Assembly (NCBI GenBank): GCA_004194705.1
Contig: SADC01001294.1
Location: forward strand, 124,001 to 188,000
Reading direction: 5' to 3'
From: Ditylenchus dipsaci
Taxonomy: Eukaryota > Nematoda > Chromadorea > Rhabditida > Anguinidae
Length of the DNA stretch: 64,000 nucleotides
Every line of letters starts with the position of its first letter. Positions within the stretch are counted from its first letter, which is position 1. The notes beneath the pieces are model-generated. The model did no database searches, had not been told where the DNA came from, and worked only from the letters and a program-made list of their open reading frames with translations. Positions 63,303-64,000 of this stretch are shown piece after piece. A program made the translations under genes and the position numbers.

Positions 63303-63755
63303 TTTAAGGGAGGGGTGAAAGCTGTTAAGGAAATCGTCTCGACACGAAAAAATTATCCCAAGTTTTATGTTTTTTAAATTTGGTTTTACAGCCATTTTTG
63401 TCGATAACTCGGCGTTGCGATTTCAGACAAGCTTGTGCAGAATTAAAAGTTGGATTAGTAACATCAATATAAAAATTTCTTCAAAAAATATCCTAAAAAT
63501 CCAAATGCAATAGAATACTAACCAACCTTTTTCGATGGTTTTTCCCTTTTCCATTTCAATTTTTAGGGTATTTTTTAAGGAATTTAAAAACTTTGATATT
63601 AATGTTGCTAATCCAACTTTTTATTCTGCACAAGTTTGTCTGAGATCACAACACTGACTGTTGATAAAATATGGCTCTGAGCCCACATTAAAAAAAAACA
63701 AAAATCGGTATAATCCTTTCGTGCCGAGACCATCTCCTTAACAGCTTTCACCCTT
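63303..63755. repeat. Second copy of the ggtgaaagctgttaagg foldback
   Basis: Ends 'gggtgaaagctgttaagg' and 'ccttaacagctttcaccc'. Arms are homologous to 60218-60671 but carry many differences, so it is an older copy. Confidence 0.75.
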
Positions 63756-64000
63756 CTTTGTAACTGAAGTGAAGAGTACCCAAATATATGCCCCAGACAC
63801 CAGAAAAAGTGCGTAAACTATTTATTAGTCACACTTTCCAATATAATATCGATTTTTAATCAATGACTTTTTAGCTTCAACAATCTGCTTACGGAGAATT
63901 TTTGCATTCCTGATTATTTATGCTTAAACATTGACGGTAAAAAAGGAAATTTTGTGTAAAATGTAAGCGAAAAAATAACCGGGGTACCAAGCTCAAAAAC

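Overview
This is a eukaryotic, almost certainly invertebrate animal sequence: A+T-rich, with GT-AG introns that are often only 44-60 nt, genes separated and invaded by transposons, and protein families of animal type (ABCC transporter, SLC41 transporter, Cys-loop channel, DWNN-domain protein). A CHK/ecdysteroid-kinase-like gene and a Cys-rich CPG4-like secreted protein fit a nematode or another ecdysozoan; the species cannot be named from the sequence.

Genes, left to right. (1) 2-683 (+, possibly to about 2170): the end of a Cys-loop ligand-gated channel, cut by the window edge. (2) 12171-15488 (+): secreted, Cys-rich protein with a signal peptide and a hydrophobic C-terminus. (3) 15996-21942 (+): CHK kinase-like protein in ten exons. 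(4) 23758-46380 (-): an ABCC10/MRP7-type ABC transporter in at least 34 exons, 5' end not found; exon phases agree along the chain except at the linker before TMD2 and at one exon carrying an extra GA dinucleotide. (5) 52878-55030 (-): an SLC41-type Mg2+ transporter, eight exons forming one 529-codon frame. (6) 55724-57433 (+): an RBBP6-like DWNN plus CCHC-knuckle protein, divergent from SLC41 across about 0.7 kb. Genes 3 and 4 converge.

Most of the rest is mobile DNA. The most striking part is a family of MULE/Foldback-like elements: inverted termini starting with GG, arms often built of short tandem units, and 9-bp target duplications (several exact or 8 of 9). The tandem unit is uniform within one copy but different in every copy. 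One copy (51098-52448) holds a broken MULE-type transposase and another (35002-36003) a SWIM-like CxCx8CxH fragment. A second group is pogo/Tigger-like TA-flanked foldbacks with CAGTC termini, in which a short tag next to the termini is repeated inside the same copy but changes between copies. There is also a very young gag-protease-only LTR element (6349-8674) with identical 166-bp LTRs, a decayed Tc3-like transposon (47372-48988), a roughly 230-bp MITE family concentrated in ABCC10 introns, and several long palindromes. No rRNA, CRISPR array or confident tRNA was seen.
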